Source: Bradyrhizobium sp. WSM3983 (GTDB taxonomy: Bacteria > Pseudomonadota > Alphaproteobacteria > Rhizobiales > Xanthobacteraceae). From it: 55,889 nucleotides of DNA. Under the pieces are notes generated by a model. It saw only the letters and a program-made list of their open reading frames with translations, made no database searches and was not told where the DNA came from. Below, piece after piece: positions 1 through 8,346 of the stretch (position 1 is the first letter of the stretch; every line of letters begins with the position of its first letter). The DNA is taken from positions 207 to 56,095 of the forward strand of contig NZ_AXAY01000044.1 in assembly GCF_000473045.1 (NCBI RefSeq), read 5' to 3'. The translations under genes and the position numbers were made by a program.

Positions 1-32
1 CCAGTTCGTTAGAGCTGGGCTGGGATTTCGCA

Positions 33-1253
33 TCATCCCAACGACAATGGCTCCGTCTCTGTCTCAATTGAAGGCAGCGGCTCGCCATGGAGCTTGGCCT
101 CGAAACTCCGAAGCCGTTGATAGATCGAGATCAGCTCGACGATCGTGCTCCAGGCGTTGACGAGATACTGAAACGAGGTTCGGACCTGCGTGAACGCGTT
201 CAAAATCTGGTTCATCGCTCCCAGCGTGATCTTGCCGGCAATGATCGTCGGTGCGAGCAGGACGTAGGGAAAGATGACGTCGGTCTGCAGGTAGACAATG
301 CGGCCAATGTTGAAATACATGAAGTTCAAATAGAGGCGAAAATAGTTCCTGCGAATATCGCCGAACAGCACGCTCAGGGTCGGTGGATCGGCGCGGGCCG
401 GATCATCCTCACCGAGCACCAGTTCCTTGCGATAGGCGGCTTCGACCCGCTGGTTGAAAAACTCGATCGCAGGCAGGCGAATACCGATCAGAGCCAGAAT
501 GCCGGTGCCAAATACCGACCAGATCACCGCAGCAAACACCAACGGATACGGGATTGAGCCGATCACGGGTAGCTCCGTGACGCTGCTCGAAAGCTTCACG
601 AGAACGGGCAGGAAAGCCAACAGCGTAAGCACGGCACTGATCAGATTGACGCCGAGACCTTCCATGGTGCTTGCAAAGCGCATGGTGTCTTCCTGGACGC
701 GCTGCGAGGCGCCTTCGATGGTGCGCAGGCGCGGCCAGTTTGCGACGTAGAAGTCGTTCATCGCCGTCCGCCAGCGGAAGATGTAGTGGCTGACGAAGAA
801 CCGCGTCAGCACGCCGACCACGACCGCGACAAGGGCAATTCCGGCAAAGGTCGATAATTCGGCATAGAACCGTTCGACGGTGACCGGTGCCGATTTTGAA
901 AGTGCAGCCTGGATAAGGTCGTAGAACGGCCCATACCAGCTGTTGATGGCGACGCTGACCTGCACCTGAAAGTACGAGGTGAACAGGATCAGCGCGGAGC
1001 CGAGAATGGACCAGTTCGCCCACGGATGCGGCGCGAGCAACATCCAGGCAGCCGCGAAAACCACGGCGCACACAGCGAAATAGAGGTCGAACCAGAGAGC
1101 CGGCGCCGACGAGAACGTCGCCAACCCGACCGGCCTTTGCGGCGCTTCGAACAGATTGCTCGCGAAGCCATACCAGACCAGCATCGCCAGCGCGGTCCAG
1201 ACGATAGCCGAGAGAAAAAACAGTTTGGGTCGGGGGAAAAACGAGACGAACAT
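33..1253 (-). CDS. bacA: SbmA/BacA-family peptide transporter
   Basis: Inner-membrane peptide uptake protein of the SbmA/BacA family, which imports proline-rich and other antimicrobial peptides and supports long-term symbiosis in some rhizobia. The protein (about 406 aa, usual family length) opens with MFVSFFPRPKLFF, close to the remembered E. coli SbmA N-terminus. It has several hydrophobic segments, the family-like stretches SWYGPFYDLIQ and RWRTAMNDFYVANW, and a C-terminal QILNAFTQVRTSFQYLVNAW block. No nucleotide-binding domain is present, as expected for SbmA/BacA. I chose the ATG at 1253 because it gives the family N-terminus; an in-frame GTG lies 9 nt upstream. It is probably monocistronic, separated by about 500 bp from the flagellar block. 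A link to flagella is not implied. Confidence 0.87.
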   Translation of the reverse strand: MFVSFFPRPKLFFLSAIVWTALAMLVWYGFASNLFEAPQRPVGLATFSSAPALWFDLYFAVCAVVFAAAWMLLAPHPWANWSILGSALILFTSYFQVQVSVAINSWYGPFYDLIQAALSKSAPVTVERFYAELSTFAGIALVAVVVGVLTRFFVSHYIFRWRTAMNDFYVANWPRLRTIEGASQRVQEDTMRFASTMEGLGVNLISAVLTLLAFLPVLVKLSSSVTELPVIGSIPYPLVFAAVIWSVFGTGILALIGIRLPAIEFFNQRVEAAYRKELVLGEDDPARADPPTLSVLFGDIRRNYFRLYLNFMYFNIGRIVYLQTDVIFPYVLLAPTIIAGKITLGAMNQILNAFTQVRTSFQYLVNAWSTIVELISIYQRLRSFEAKLHGEPLPSIETETEPLSLG

Positions 1254-1773
1254 GGTCAGCACTGAGGTCGGAGGATCCGTTGGCCTCTTGTACTATAGGA
1301 GACTGTCGATGCGGCGAAGGGCTAAGCGCTCAAATAGGCAGAAAAGAGCATTCATCGGCAGCCAATCGACCGCCGGTCGGCTCCGATCCGACCGGCGGAG
1401 GCACTATGAGCCGCCGTAAGAAATGGCGCGACGACGTCCGCGACCTCGGCGGCGAACTCCTCATGCAGCGAGAGTTTGCCTTCCGGAAGACAGATGCTTT
1501 GGATGGTGTCGTTACTATTTGGGCAAAAGCTTCACGCCCGGCGCCGGCCATCCAGCAGAGCACGTGGCCCCGGAGTATGAACTGGCTGCCGCATCGCGCC
1601 GCGCCAGGAACACAGGCTAGCCTTCCCAGCGCGCATGTTCAGTTTCCACCCCTTCCCTGCTGAGCTTCGACCTGAAAGCGCGCGCCAATCGGCACCGACA
1701 GCATGACTCCGTCCTCCTGAAGCGATCGGCGGTCGGGCCGGGGATTGCGTTCAGTAGAGTCTTATCTGCTGTG
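1254..1773. other. Intergenic stretch without a supported gene
   Basis: This 520-bp stretch lies between the bacA-type gene and flgL. Open frames exist on both strands, but they are rich in Arg/Pro, overlap one another and resemble no family I recognise. The only clear structure is the perfect hairpin at 1370-1398. Confidence 0.5.
1370..1398. other. Perfect 11-bp hairpin
   Basis: CCGCCGGTCGG, a 7-nt loop (CTCCGAT), then CCGACCGGCGG. No T-run follows on either strand, so an intrinsic terminator is not certain. It could be a stable RNA stem or a palindromic unit of a dispersed intergenic repeat. Confidence 0.55.
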
Positions 1774-2685
1774 CTATTTCAGGTAGCTCGCAAGACTCAT
1801 GCTCAATATCTTGGCGAGCGCCGAATAGGACGCGGTGAGCTGCGCCTGATAGGTCGAGAGCTGCGCGGTGATGGCGGCGACATCGACGCCGGTGAGGTCG
1901 TTCGACAGGCTCTCGGCGTAGCTCTTGTAGTCGGTCTGTTGCGTGCTGGCTGTCTCGATCGAGGACGCCGAACTGGAGAGTTTTGCCTGCACCGCCGCGG
2001 TGTCGTCGAGCGCCGTGCTGACGAGATCGAGCGCGCTGGAAATGTCCGCGGACGAGAGCGTGGTGCTGTTGGCCACGAACTTCAACACGCGCATGACTTC
2101 CTCGAACGCCGAATTGTCGGCGGTGACCCCATATGACACCGTGTTGTCGGTGGCGACGCGTACCGAGGCAATCTCGTCATCGCCGTTGTAGTAGCTGGTA
2201 TCCGCCGTGGTGGTGGAACCTGTCCCCGACGAAAAGCTGGTGAGGTCGACAGGCGCCGTGTCCGTCTTGCCGCCGGCAAAGACATACTGCCCGTCATACT
2301 GCGTGTTCATCAGCGAACCCATCTGTGCCAGCATCTGCTGCGCGGAAGAGATCACCGAGGTGGTCTCGCTCGAGCTCCCGGTCGAAGCAGCGCTGAGCTG
2401 GGAGCGGAGCTGCGTGATGATGTCGGTCATCGAACCGACGGCCGAATACATCACCTGGACCTTGCTGTCGGCGAGCGTGGCTGCATCGATATAGGACTGC
2501 GCGCGCGTCACCGAAACCTGGAGATTGACGACATGCTGCGCATTCGAGCCGTATCCGCCGAAATCGGTCGAGACGACGCCCGAGGATTCCTGGACCTGCT
2601 CGTTGGCCATGACCGACTCGACCCGCATTGCATCGGCAATCATCTTGCTCGACTGGGCGAAGGTGGCGATCCGCATCGCGACCAT
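1774..2685 (-). CDS. flgL: Flagellar hook-filament junction protein FlgL
   Basis: Hook-associated protein 3, which with FlgK joins the hook to the filament outside the cell. The 303-aa protein has the flagellin-like N-terminal helix region (MRIATFAQSSKMIADAMRVESVMANEQVQESSG), a Ser/Thr-rich centre containing QYVFAGGKTDTAPV (a QYLFsG-type motif of FlgL), and a C-terminal amphipathic region (LSTYQAQLTASYSALAKILSMSLASYLK) resembling the flagellin D0 helix. It is the last gene of the flgD-flgE-orf-flgN-flgK-flgL run, 18 nt after flgK. An alternative start (MRIATF) lies three codons downstream. It is exported by the flagellar type III apparatus, so no Sec signal peptide is expected. Confidence 0.9.
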   Translation of the reverse strand: MVAMRIATFAQSSKMIADAMRVESVMANEQVQESSGVVSTDFGGYGSNAQHVVNLQVSVTRAQSYIDAATLADSKVQVMYSAVGSMTDIITQLRSQLSAASTGSSSETTSVISSAQQMLAQMGSLMNTQYDGQYVFAGGKTDTAPVDLTSFSSGTGSTTTADTSYYNGDDEIASVRVATDNTVSYGVTADNSAFEEVMRVLKFVANSTTLSSADISSALDLVSTALDDTAAVQAKLSSSASSIETASTQQTDYKSYAESLSNDLTGVDVAAITAQLSTYQAQLTASYSALAKILSMSLASYLK

Positions 2686-2703
2686 GGGCTTGCTCCCTGC
2701 GCT

Positions 2704-4479
2704 TTAAGACGACTGCACGGCGGTCATAAGCGCCGAGAACATCGTATTGATAGCCGAGATCAGCGCGGAAGCCGCCGAATATTGGTTCTGGAGCGTGCTC
2801 AGATTGGCAGATTCCTCGTCGAGATTGACACCCGACTGCGACGACAGCGAGCTCGCATAGGTCGACTGTGCGGTCTCCTTGGCGGTGTAGTTGGTGGAGG
2901 CCTGCGAGGCCTTGCTGGCGACGTCGGCCACGATTGTCGAAGCATAGTCGGCAAAGGAACCGGTGGTGGCAGCGAGCCCTCCGGTGGAGGAAAACGCCCG
3001 GGACGCCGTCAACGCGCTGTAGAACGCATTGACCACGGTCGCCGACCCTGGTGTCAGCACACTGCTGCCGGCCGTGAGGCTCGACGAGGTGTCCAGGGTC
3101 GCGAGCTGCAGCTCGTTGGTACCGGACAGGATGCTGCTATTGACCGCGATATCCGATGCGCTCGCGCCGGTCACGAGATCATTGAGACCGAAATAGTCGG
3201 AAAATCCCTCGCTTGAGCTGCCGACCGAACTGGTCATCTCGTTGATGGCGACGCCGTTGCCCGTGCCGGTGGCCGCGATCGAGAGATGACCGTTCGCATC
3301 GACCGACGCGGACATCCCGGAAATGCCGTTGATGGCGGTGACGAGATCGCCGACCGTGGAATAGGACGACAAATCGAGATCGCTATAAGAGACCAGATTG
3401 CCGCTCTGGTCGGTCACGGCAAGGCGCACCGTACCAGTGGCGGACAGCGCCGTGCTGCTGGTGATGCTGGTCGTTCCGGTCAGGCTCGTCGGCGCCGGCA
3501 CCGAGGAGGCGTTGTTCGAGACGGTGTTGACCGCGGAGGCAAGTTGCGTTGCGAGCTGGTCGAGCTGGGACTGCGCTGCTGGCAGGGTCTTGTCGCGGAG
3601 CGTAATGAGCGCGCCGATGTCGCCGCCTGATATATGGGAGGTGATGTCGACGCCGTTCACCGTGATTGCACTGAAACCGCTTGACGATGAGCCGGCGGTG
3701 TAGGTCGTCGACGACGACACATTGGCCGCGGCTGCATAGTTTATCTTGTGCGCGGAGCTGTCGACCAGCGCCTGCCCTGTCGTGGTGTAGACCTGGAGAT
3801 CGCCGTTCGACGCCGTATAGTAACTGACGTTCATCTTGGAGGCGACGTCCTGCAGCGCGGTGTTGCGCTGATCCTCCAGGTCCGCGGTCGACTGGCCGGC
3901 CGCGGCGGTCTGCTTGATCTCCGCGTTCAGATCCGCGATGGTCTGCAAGTCCGTGTTGACATCGTCGATCGAGGACGAGATGTCCTGGTCGGCATTGGAG
4001 CGGAGATTCTGGATGCCGCTCGAGGTCTCCCGCAATTGGCTTGTGACACCGTCGAGTGCGCTGACGACATTGGATTGCAGCGAGGCGCTGCTCGGTGTAC
4101 TCGCCAGCGACGACAGTGCCGATTCTAGGGAGGCGATGCTGTTGGCGAGTGAGGTTCCGGTCGACGAGCTGTCGGCGCTGCTGGTCGAGCCGTAGAGCTT
4201 TTCCAGCGAGGTCAGATAGGTGTTCGTCGTGTCGGCCGAACCGAGATCGGAGTCCGCGCTGACCAGCGACTTCAACAGCAGCTTGTCGACCGTCGAGGTG
4301 ATGCCCGTCACCGTGACGCCGGTACCGACGCCGTTGGTGACGTTGCTCGCCTGGTTTGCGGTCTTCCTGGTATAGCCCGTCGTGTCGGCGTTCGAAATAT
4401 TCGACGACGTCACGCTGATCTGCACCGACGTGGACGACAGGCCGCTGAAGGCGATCGATCGTGCGATATCGAGCGACAC
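2704..4479 (-). CDS. flgK: Flagellar hook-associated protein FlgK
   Basis: HAP1, the first junction protein laid on the distal end of the hook. The 591-aa sequence starts MSLDIARSIAFSGLSSTSVQISVTSSNISNADTTGYTRK, the rod/hook/HAP N-terminal motif with the SNIaNadT.GYtrk signature. It contains the FlgK-type segment EDQRNTALQDVASKMNVSYY and ends with a D0-like helix (LSTLQNQYSAASALISAINTMFSALMTAV). The middle is unusually rich in Ser, Thr and Ala, like the other axial proteins here. The stop is 18 nt before flgL and the start 18 nt after the upstream FlgN-like gene, so co-translation in one operon is likely. A 29-residue copy of its N-terminal part lies at 16742-16828. Confidence 0.93.
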   Translation of the reverse strand: MSLDIARSIAFSGLSSTSVQISVTSSNISNADTTGYTRKTANQASNVTNGVGTGVTVTGITSTVDKLLLKSLVSADSDLGSADTTNTYLTSLEKLYGSTSSADSSSTGTSLANSIASLESALSSLASTPSSASLQSNVVSALDGVTSQLRETSSGIQNLRSNADQDISSSIDDVNTDLQTIADLNAEIKQTAAAGQSTADLEDQRNTALQDVASKMNVSYYTASNGDLQVYTTTGQALVDSSAHKINYAAAANVSSSTTYTAGSSSSGFSAITVNGVDITSHISGGDIGALITLRDKTLPAAQSQLDQLATQLASAVNTVSNNASSVPAPTSLTGTTSITSSTALSATGTVRLAVTDQSGNLVSYSDLDLSSYSTVGDLVTAINGISGMSASVDANGHLSIAATGTGNGVAINEMTSSVGSSSEGFSDYFGLNDLVTGASASDIAVNSSILSGTNELQLATLDTSSSLTAGSSVLTPGSATVVNAFYSALTASRAFSSTGGLAATTGSFADYASTIVADVASKASQASTNYTAKETAQSTYASSLSSQSGVNLDEESANLSTLQNQYSAASALISAINTMFSALMTAVQSS

Positions 4480-4497
4480 GGCGGGCTCCCCTGCTCG

Positions 4498-4971
4498 TCA
4501 GGCGCTGCGGCTGGTGCCGCTGGAGACAGCGCGCGCGGCGACGCGGCCGGAGGCGCCATAGGGCGACACCGCAGCGATTTGCTCGCGGATCGCCTGCATG
4601 ACCGCTTCGATCCGGCGGTTGCTGGCCTCGATCGCCGCGCGCAGGCGCACCAGATTCTCGTCCATCGCCGCGCGCAGCTTCAGGATCCGATCCAGCAGCT
4701 GCTCGCGCAGGATCCGGTCGCGCACGTTCAGGGTGGTTGTACCGGCCGCGCACTCGGCAACCGTCCGCTCGAAGATCTCCGCCAGGCGATTTTTCTCGTC
4801 GACCTGCTTCAGGCGCGAGGCCGGCAGGCCCTTGGCGAGCTCGGCGTTCTCTTCCGCCACCAGCGCGGTCAGGACGTCGATCAGTCCGATCAGCGACTTG
4901 ATCCGGGCGTCGCCGCTTGCGGCGTTGATCCGCGTGGCTTGGCTATTGGCTTGGGCTACACTCATGGTCAT
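4498..4971 (-). CDS. FlgN-like flagellar export chaperone
   Basis: A 157-aa, largely helical and charged protein (regions such as RIKSLIGLIDVLTALVAEENAELAKG and RLAEIFERTVAECA) located directly before flgK. FlgN chaperones are helical proteins of 140-160 aa that hold FlgK and FlgL for export. The motif L..ll..Et..L..g..... of the FlgN N-terminal helix is matched by LIDVLTALVAEENAELAKGLPASRLKQVDEKNRLAEIFE. Position, length and this motif support the call; overall similarity is too low to name it firmly. It starts 9 nt after the small upstream gene. Confidence 0.65.
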   Translation of the reverse strand: MTMSVAQANSQATRINAASGDARIKSLIGLIDVLTALVAEENAELAKGLPASRLKQVDEKNRLAEIFERTVAECAAGTTTLNVRDRILREQLLDRILKLRAAMDENLVRLRAAIEASNRRIEAVMQAIREQIAAVSPYGASGRVAARAVSSGTSRSA

Positions 4972-4980
4972 CGCCTTCTT

Positions 4981-5241
4981 CTAATCATGCCGTTTGCCGC
5001 GAAGGACTTGCGAATTGCGCAAGTATGCGCCAATCGCAGTCGTCCTGACGGTCGTCTGTCTCATCTCGCCCTCAACTTCGGCGCATTCCTTCAACAGGCC
5101 GCGGCGGGTCGTCTCGAGATCGTCGAGCAAAGCAAGCAGCTGCTTGCGGTCACTGTCCTTCACGGTTGCGGCCCGTGCCACCAGCCGTCGCAGCCGGCGC
5201 AGCAGCGCTTCTCCGGCGGCTTTGGCCTCCTCGCTGCGCAT
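4981..5241 (-). CDS. Small coiled-coil protein of the flagellar operon
   Basis: An 86-aa protein between flgE (3-nt gap) and the FlgN-like gene (9-nt gap), so almost certainly translated as part of the operon. The sequence is helical with leucine-spaced heptads (EALLRRLRRLVARA, QLLALLDDLETTRRGLLKECAEVEGEM) and a basic C-terminus (YLRNSQVLRGKRHD). I do not recognise the family. Size and position would suit a second export chaperone or an assembly factor for FlgE or FlgK, but this is inference. Confidence 0.65.
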   Translation of the reverse strand: MRSEEAKAAGEALLRRLRRLVARAATVKDSDRKQLLALLDDLETTRRGLLKECAEVEGEMRQTTVRTTAIGAYLRNSQVLRGKRHD

Positions 5242-5244
5242 CGC

Positions 5245-6510
5245 TCACCTCATCGCCGAGATCAGGGTGTCGTACATCTTGTTGACGGTGGAGATGACCT
5301 GGGAGGCAGCCGAATAGGCCTGCTGCGCCGAGATCATGCTGGAGAACTGGCTGGAGGTGTCGGTGGTCGAGGACTCCAGCTCGCTGCCGTAGATCGTCCC
5401 GGCGCCGTTCTCGCCGGACGCCTGCAGCGCGGCATTCCCCGACGTCACGGTCGCGGAATAGAGCCCATCGCTGGCGGCGGAAAGCCCGGTTGGATCGGCG
5501 AAGGTCGCAACCGCGATCTTGTAGATCGCGATGGTCTGGCCGTTGGAATAGGTGGCGTCGACGATGCCGTTCTTTCCGATCGAGATGCTGGACAGCTTGC
5601 CGTAGGACAGGCCGTCCGGAGTGATGCTGGTAACGTTGACGGTCGGCGTGGTCTCGCCGGAGGCGTATTGCGTCAGGCCGTCGGTGCCTCCGGCCGTGCC
5701 GAGATTCATCGTGATGGTGCTATCGGCCGCGCCGTCGGTCCAGCCCGTGACCGCGACGGTCGCCGGGCTCGGGCTGGTGCTCGCCAGCGAGCCGTCGCTG
5801 TTGAAGGTGATGTCGATCGTGCCCGAGGCCGTGCCGGTCGCAGTCGTGGTGTCCGACGTCGACGTCGGATTGGCGAAGTTTGCGCTCCACGTGTTGGTCC
5901 CGGTCTTGGTCCAGGCGACCTGCATCGAGTTCGCTGCACCAAGCGAATCGTAGACGGTCATGGAGCTGGTGTAGGTGTCACCGGTCGCGGCATCCGAGGG
6001 CAAGTTCGCCGCGATCGTGGTCTTGGTGGTGGCGCTGCCGCTGGTCGAGGCGACCTGGGTGTTGATGGCCTCGAGATTGCTCGCCGACTCGTTGCCGACG
6101 ACGTTGCCGTCCGAGTCGGTACGCCAACCCTCGAGGTAACTGCCGCTGTTCTCGAGATAACCGGCATTGTCGGTCGTGAAGGCGCCGTTGCGGGTGTAGG
6201 AGACGGTGCCGCCCGACGTGGCACTGGTCACGACGAAGAAACCCGAGCCCTGGATCGCGACGTCGGTCGCGTTGGAGGTCGCGGCGAGCAGGCCCTGCTG
6301 GGTGATGTTGGCCCGGCCCGAGACGGTGACGCCGCCTGAGGCATAGGAGGTCGCGTTGCTCGACGCGGTGACGAGGTCGTCGAACATCGCCGACGTCGTC
6401 TTGTAGCCCGTCGTGCTGGTATTGGCGATGTTGTCGCTGATCATCGACAGCGATTGGCTCTGCGCGCTGAGCGCGGAGATCGCCGAAGAAAGGGCACCGG
6501 TGAGACTCAT
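5245..6510 (-). CDS. flgE: Flagellar hook protein FlgE
   Basis: Subunit of the flagellar hook. The 421-aa protein begins MSLTGALSSAISALSAQSQSLSMISDNIANTSTTGYKTTSAMF, the rod/hook N-terminal motif (DNIANtsT.GYK), has the FlgE-type block QGSGFFVVTSATSGGTVSYTRNGAFTTDNAGYLENSGSYLEGW, a central beta-rich domain, the ISIGKNGIVDATYSNGQTIAIYKIAVATF segment, and a C-terminal helix (FSSMISAQQAYSAASQVISTVNKMYDTLISAMR). Length is typical of hook proteins. It follows flgD by 31 nt. Exported by the flagellar type III apparatus and capped by FlgD during growth. Confidence 0.95.
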   Translation of the reverse strand: MSLTGALSSAISALSAQSQSLSMISDNIANTSTTGYKTTSAMFDDLVTASSNATSYASGGVTVSGRANITQQGLLAATSNATDVAIQGSGFFVVTSATSGGTVSYTRNGAFTTDNAGYLENSGSYLEGWRTDSDGNVVGNESASNLEAINTQVASTSGSATTKTTIAANLPSDAATGDTYTSSMTVYDSLGAANSMQVAWTKTGTNTWSANFANPTSTSDTTTATGTASGTIDITFNSDGSLASTSPSPATVAVTGWTDGAADSTITMNLGTAGGTDGLTQYASGETTPTVNVTSITPDGLSYGKLSSISIGKNGIVDATYSNGQTIAIYKIAVATFADPTGLSAASDGLYSATVTSGNAALQASGENGAGTIYGSELESSTTDTSSQFSSMISAQQAYSAASQVISTVNKMYDTLISAMR

Positions 6511-6541
6511 GATGAAGCTCCAGGGAAATCGGGTCGCAGGA

Positions 6542-7210
6542 TCAGGACGTCACGCCGATGATGTCGGCAGCGCTGACGGAGACGCCGTTTACGGTCAGCG
6601 ACGGCGTGGAGGTCGAGGTGTCGATGCCGGTCACCGTGCCGGTGACGGTCGTGTAGTTGAGCACCGAGTTGCCGGCGGAATCCGTCGCGGTCACCGAGAT
6701 GGTGTACTGGCCACCGTCCGTGAGCTGGGTGCCGCTGGAGTTCTTGCCGTCCCAGGTGAAGGTGTTGGATCCGGAATTGCCGGTCCCGGTGCCGGTGTAG
6801 ACCGTGTTACCGGAGGAGTCCTTGATCGTGATCGCTACGTCGGACGCGGCCGAGGACAGCGAGTAGCCGAACGTCGCCGAGCCATTGCTCAAGGTCGACG
6901 TGTCGGTCTTCGCTTCGACGGTGTGGCCGATATAGTTGACCGAGTTGAGCGTCACGAGACTCGAGAACGAGCTCGATAGCGAAGACAGGTTGGAGTTGAT
7001 CGACTGCTGCTGGCTGAAATTTGCGTAGGAGGTGAGCTGATTGATGAAGTCGGTGGTCGAGGTCGCGTTCAGCGGGTCCTGGTTCTGAAGCTCACTGACG
7101 AGCAGGCTCAGGAAATCGCTCGAGGTCAGCGTCGAGCTGGACGACGTGCTCGACGACGACGACGTCGTCGTCGTCGCTGTCGTTGCAGAACTCGTTGCGG
7201 AAACGGTCAT
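6542..7210 (-). CDS. flgD: Flagellar hook-capping protein FlgD
   Basis: Hook assembly scaffold. The 222-aa protein has a low-complexity Thr/Ser N-terminus, then the conserved FlgD motif LTSSDFLSLLVSELQNQDPLNATSTTDFINQLTSYANFSQQQSIN, then an Ig-like/tudor-like region with NTFTWDGKNSSGTQLTDGGQYTISVTATDSAGN, the FlgD-type WDG...G..l.dG.Y. pattern. First gene of the flgD-to-flgL run; about 260 bp without a supported gene lies upstream and presumably holds its promoter. The N-terminal Thr/Ser codons form a perfect 26-bp palindrome (7151-7176). Confidence 0.93.
   Translation of the reverse strand: MTVSATSSATTATTTTSSSSSTSSSSTLTSSDFLSLLVSELQNQDPLNATSTTDFINQLTSYANFSQQQSINSNLSSLSSSFSSLVTLNSVNYIGHTVEAKTDTSTLSNGSATFGYSLSSAASDVAITIKDSSGNTVYTGTGTGNSGSNTFTWDGKNSSGTQLTDGGQYTISVTATDSAGNSVLNYTTVTGTVTGIDTSTSTPSLTVNGVSVSAADIIGVTS
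7151..7176. repeat. Perfect 26-bp palindrome inside flgD
   Basis: Four or so GAC/CGA triplets are followed by their exact reverse complement, centred between 7163 and 7164. On the coding strand it is ACG codons (Thr) running into TCG codons (Ser) in the low-complexity FlgD N-terminus. It can fold into a long GC-rich stem in the mRNA about 45 nt after the start codon. Confidence 0.8.
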
Positions 7211-7471
7211 CAGAGACTCCGGCTTTCCCGCGCAGCCGGCGACAGGGATGTCGGTCAGCGCGCTTGAAATCTGTGTGCTGATGAAACGCGTGGCCGCGCG
7301 GATTCAGGCGCGGATTCACCGTTGCGAAAATCGCTTTCGACACGGCAAAATCTGCCGTGTGCGCAGTGTCCGGGAATGCTGAAAGCGCGCTTAAGAAAAA
7401 GCGCAGCCGCTCGCTCGTGTCAGCGCGAGCGCAAAAATCATGCGGATCGGAATGTCAGGGAAAAGAGCAGT

Positions 7472-7744
7472 TCAACTCCCTGCGGTCTCGCCTTCGGTGC
7501 GCGGCTCGGCCGTGTCGCTCTTCACTTTCGCAGCCGCGGTGGCGATACGGTCGGCGAGGCCTGCAGGCGCCCGCACTGGGGGTGCCGCGAGCGCCTGGCG
7601 CAGGGCGCGCATCTCTTCCAGCAAGGCCTGGGCAGAGGAGGAACGCTTCAGCAGCTCTTCGGCAGGCAAGCGACGGTCGTCGGGCCAGAGGGAGAGATCC
7701 TCGCCCAGCCGGTCGATCAGTTCCTCAAACTCGGTGACGTCCAT
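7472..7744 (-). CDS. 90-aa protein of the ECF-partner type
   Basis: A small soluble protein (MDVTEFEELIDRLGEDLSLWPDDRRLPAEELLKRS...). The motif DRLGxDLSLWPxxxR followed by AeeLL..S..AqaLLeemRaLrqAL resembles short alphaproteobacterial proteins usually encoded directly downstream of an ECF sigma factor; this resemblance is from memory. Here it lies on the same strand as the ECF sigma factor at 11059-11757, but fliC, fliD and fliS sit between them. It could be a sigma-factor partner or an anti-sigma-like fragment; function is unproven. No membrane segment. Confidence 0.6.
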   Translation of the reverse strand: MDVTEFEELIDRLGEDLSLWPDDRRLPAEELLKRSSSAQALLEEMRALRQALAAPPVRAPAGLADRIATAAAKVKSDTAEPRTEGETAGS

Positions 7745-7914
7745 CGCCCGCCGATCCCGCCTCGGTCAGGCCCGTCATAAAGCATTGCAGGTGTGGCGGA
7801 AACCGGTTTCCGGCAGCTTCACGCGCCAAAATCGCCCGGAGCACTACGGAGACCGGCCCAAACTGCGGGACGGGCGATCGCCGGAACGCTTCCGCGGTCC
7901 GGCCGCTCGTGGTT

Positions 7915-8346
7915 TCAGTCTGTCTGCGTCGAATCGGCCGGCCCGACCTTGCCGCGCCGCACCGTCGCGTCGACCTGCTCCCAGGCGTCCCGCAACTCGG
8001 ACACGGCCGCGATGATCCGCCGAAAACTCGTCGGGGCATGCGGCCGGCCGAACGCCTTGTGGCTCGCCACGATCAGGCTATTGTAGGTCTGGAACAGGCG
8101 CTCCGCCACCGCCCCACCCTTGGTGAAGTCGAGATTGTGGCTGAGCCCGCGCAGGATCGCGGTCGCCTTCAGCAAATATTCGTGCCCTTCCTCGAAACGC
8201 CGCGCTTCCTGCGCGGCCAGCGACTTCTGGAAGGAGGTGATCGCGCCGCCAAGCAGCATCGAGATCGCCTTCAGCGGCGGCACGCTGGTGGCCGCGCCCC
8301 GGTAGGCCTGATTGGCCATGTACGCCATCGGATTATGCATCATCAA
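7915..8346 (-). CDS. fliS: Flagellin export chaperone FliS
   Basis: Binds newly made flagellin and prevents premature polymerisation before export. The 143-aa protein fits FliS in length and pattern: an N-terminal MAYMANQAYRGAATSVPPLKAISMLLGGAITSFQKSLAAQEARRFEEGHEYLLKATAILRGLSHNLD, parallel to the FliS consensus Y......SP..li.mLydgai..l..A..a........... ..i..a..Il..L...Ld. Its start overlaps the fliD stop by 4 nt (ATGA type), so the two are translationally coupled. Confidence 0.85.
   Translation of the reverse strand: MMMHNPMAYMANQAYRGAATSVPPLKAISMLLGGAITSFQKSLAAQEARRFEEGHEYLLKATAILRGLSHNLDFTKGGAVAERLFQTYNSLIVASHKAFGRPHAPTSFRRIIAAVSELRDAWEQVDATVRRGKVGPADSTQTD

Noticed and set aside
4579..6339. 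A 586-codon plus-strand frame over flgN-flgE
   Set aside because: Composition is Gly/Arg/Asp-rich with no family features; it mirrors the real flagellar genes on the minus strand.
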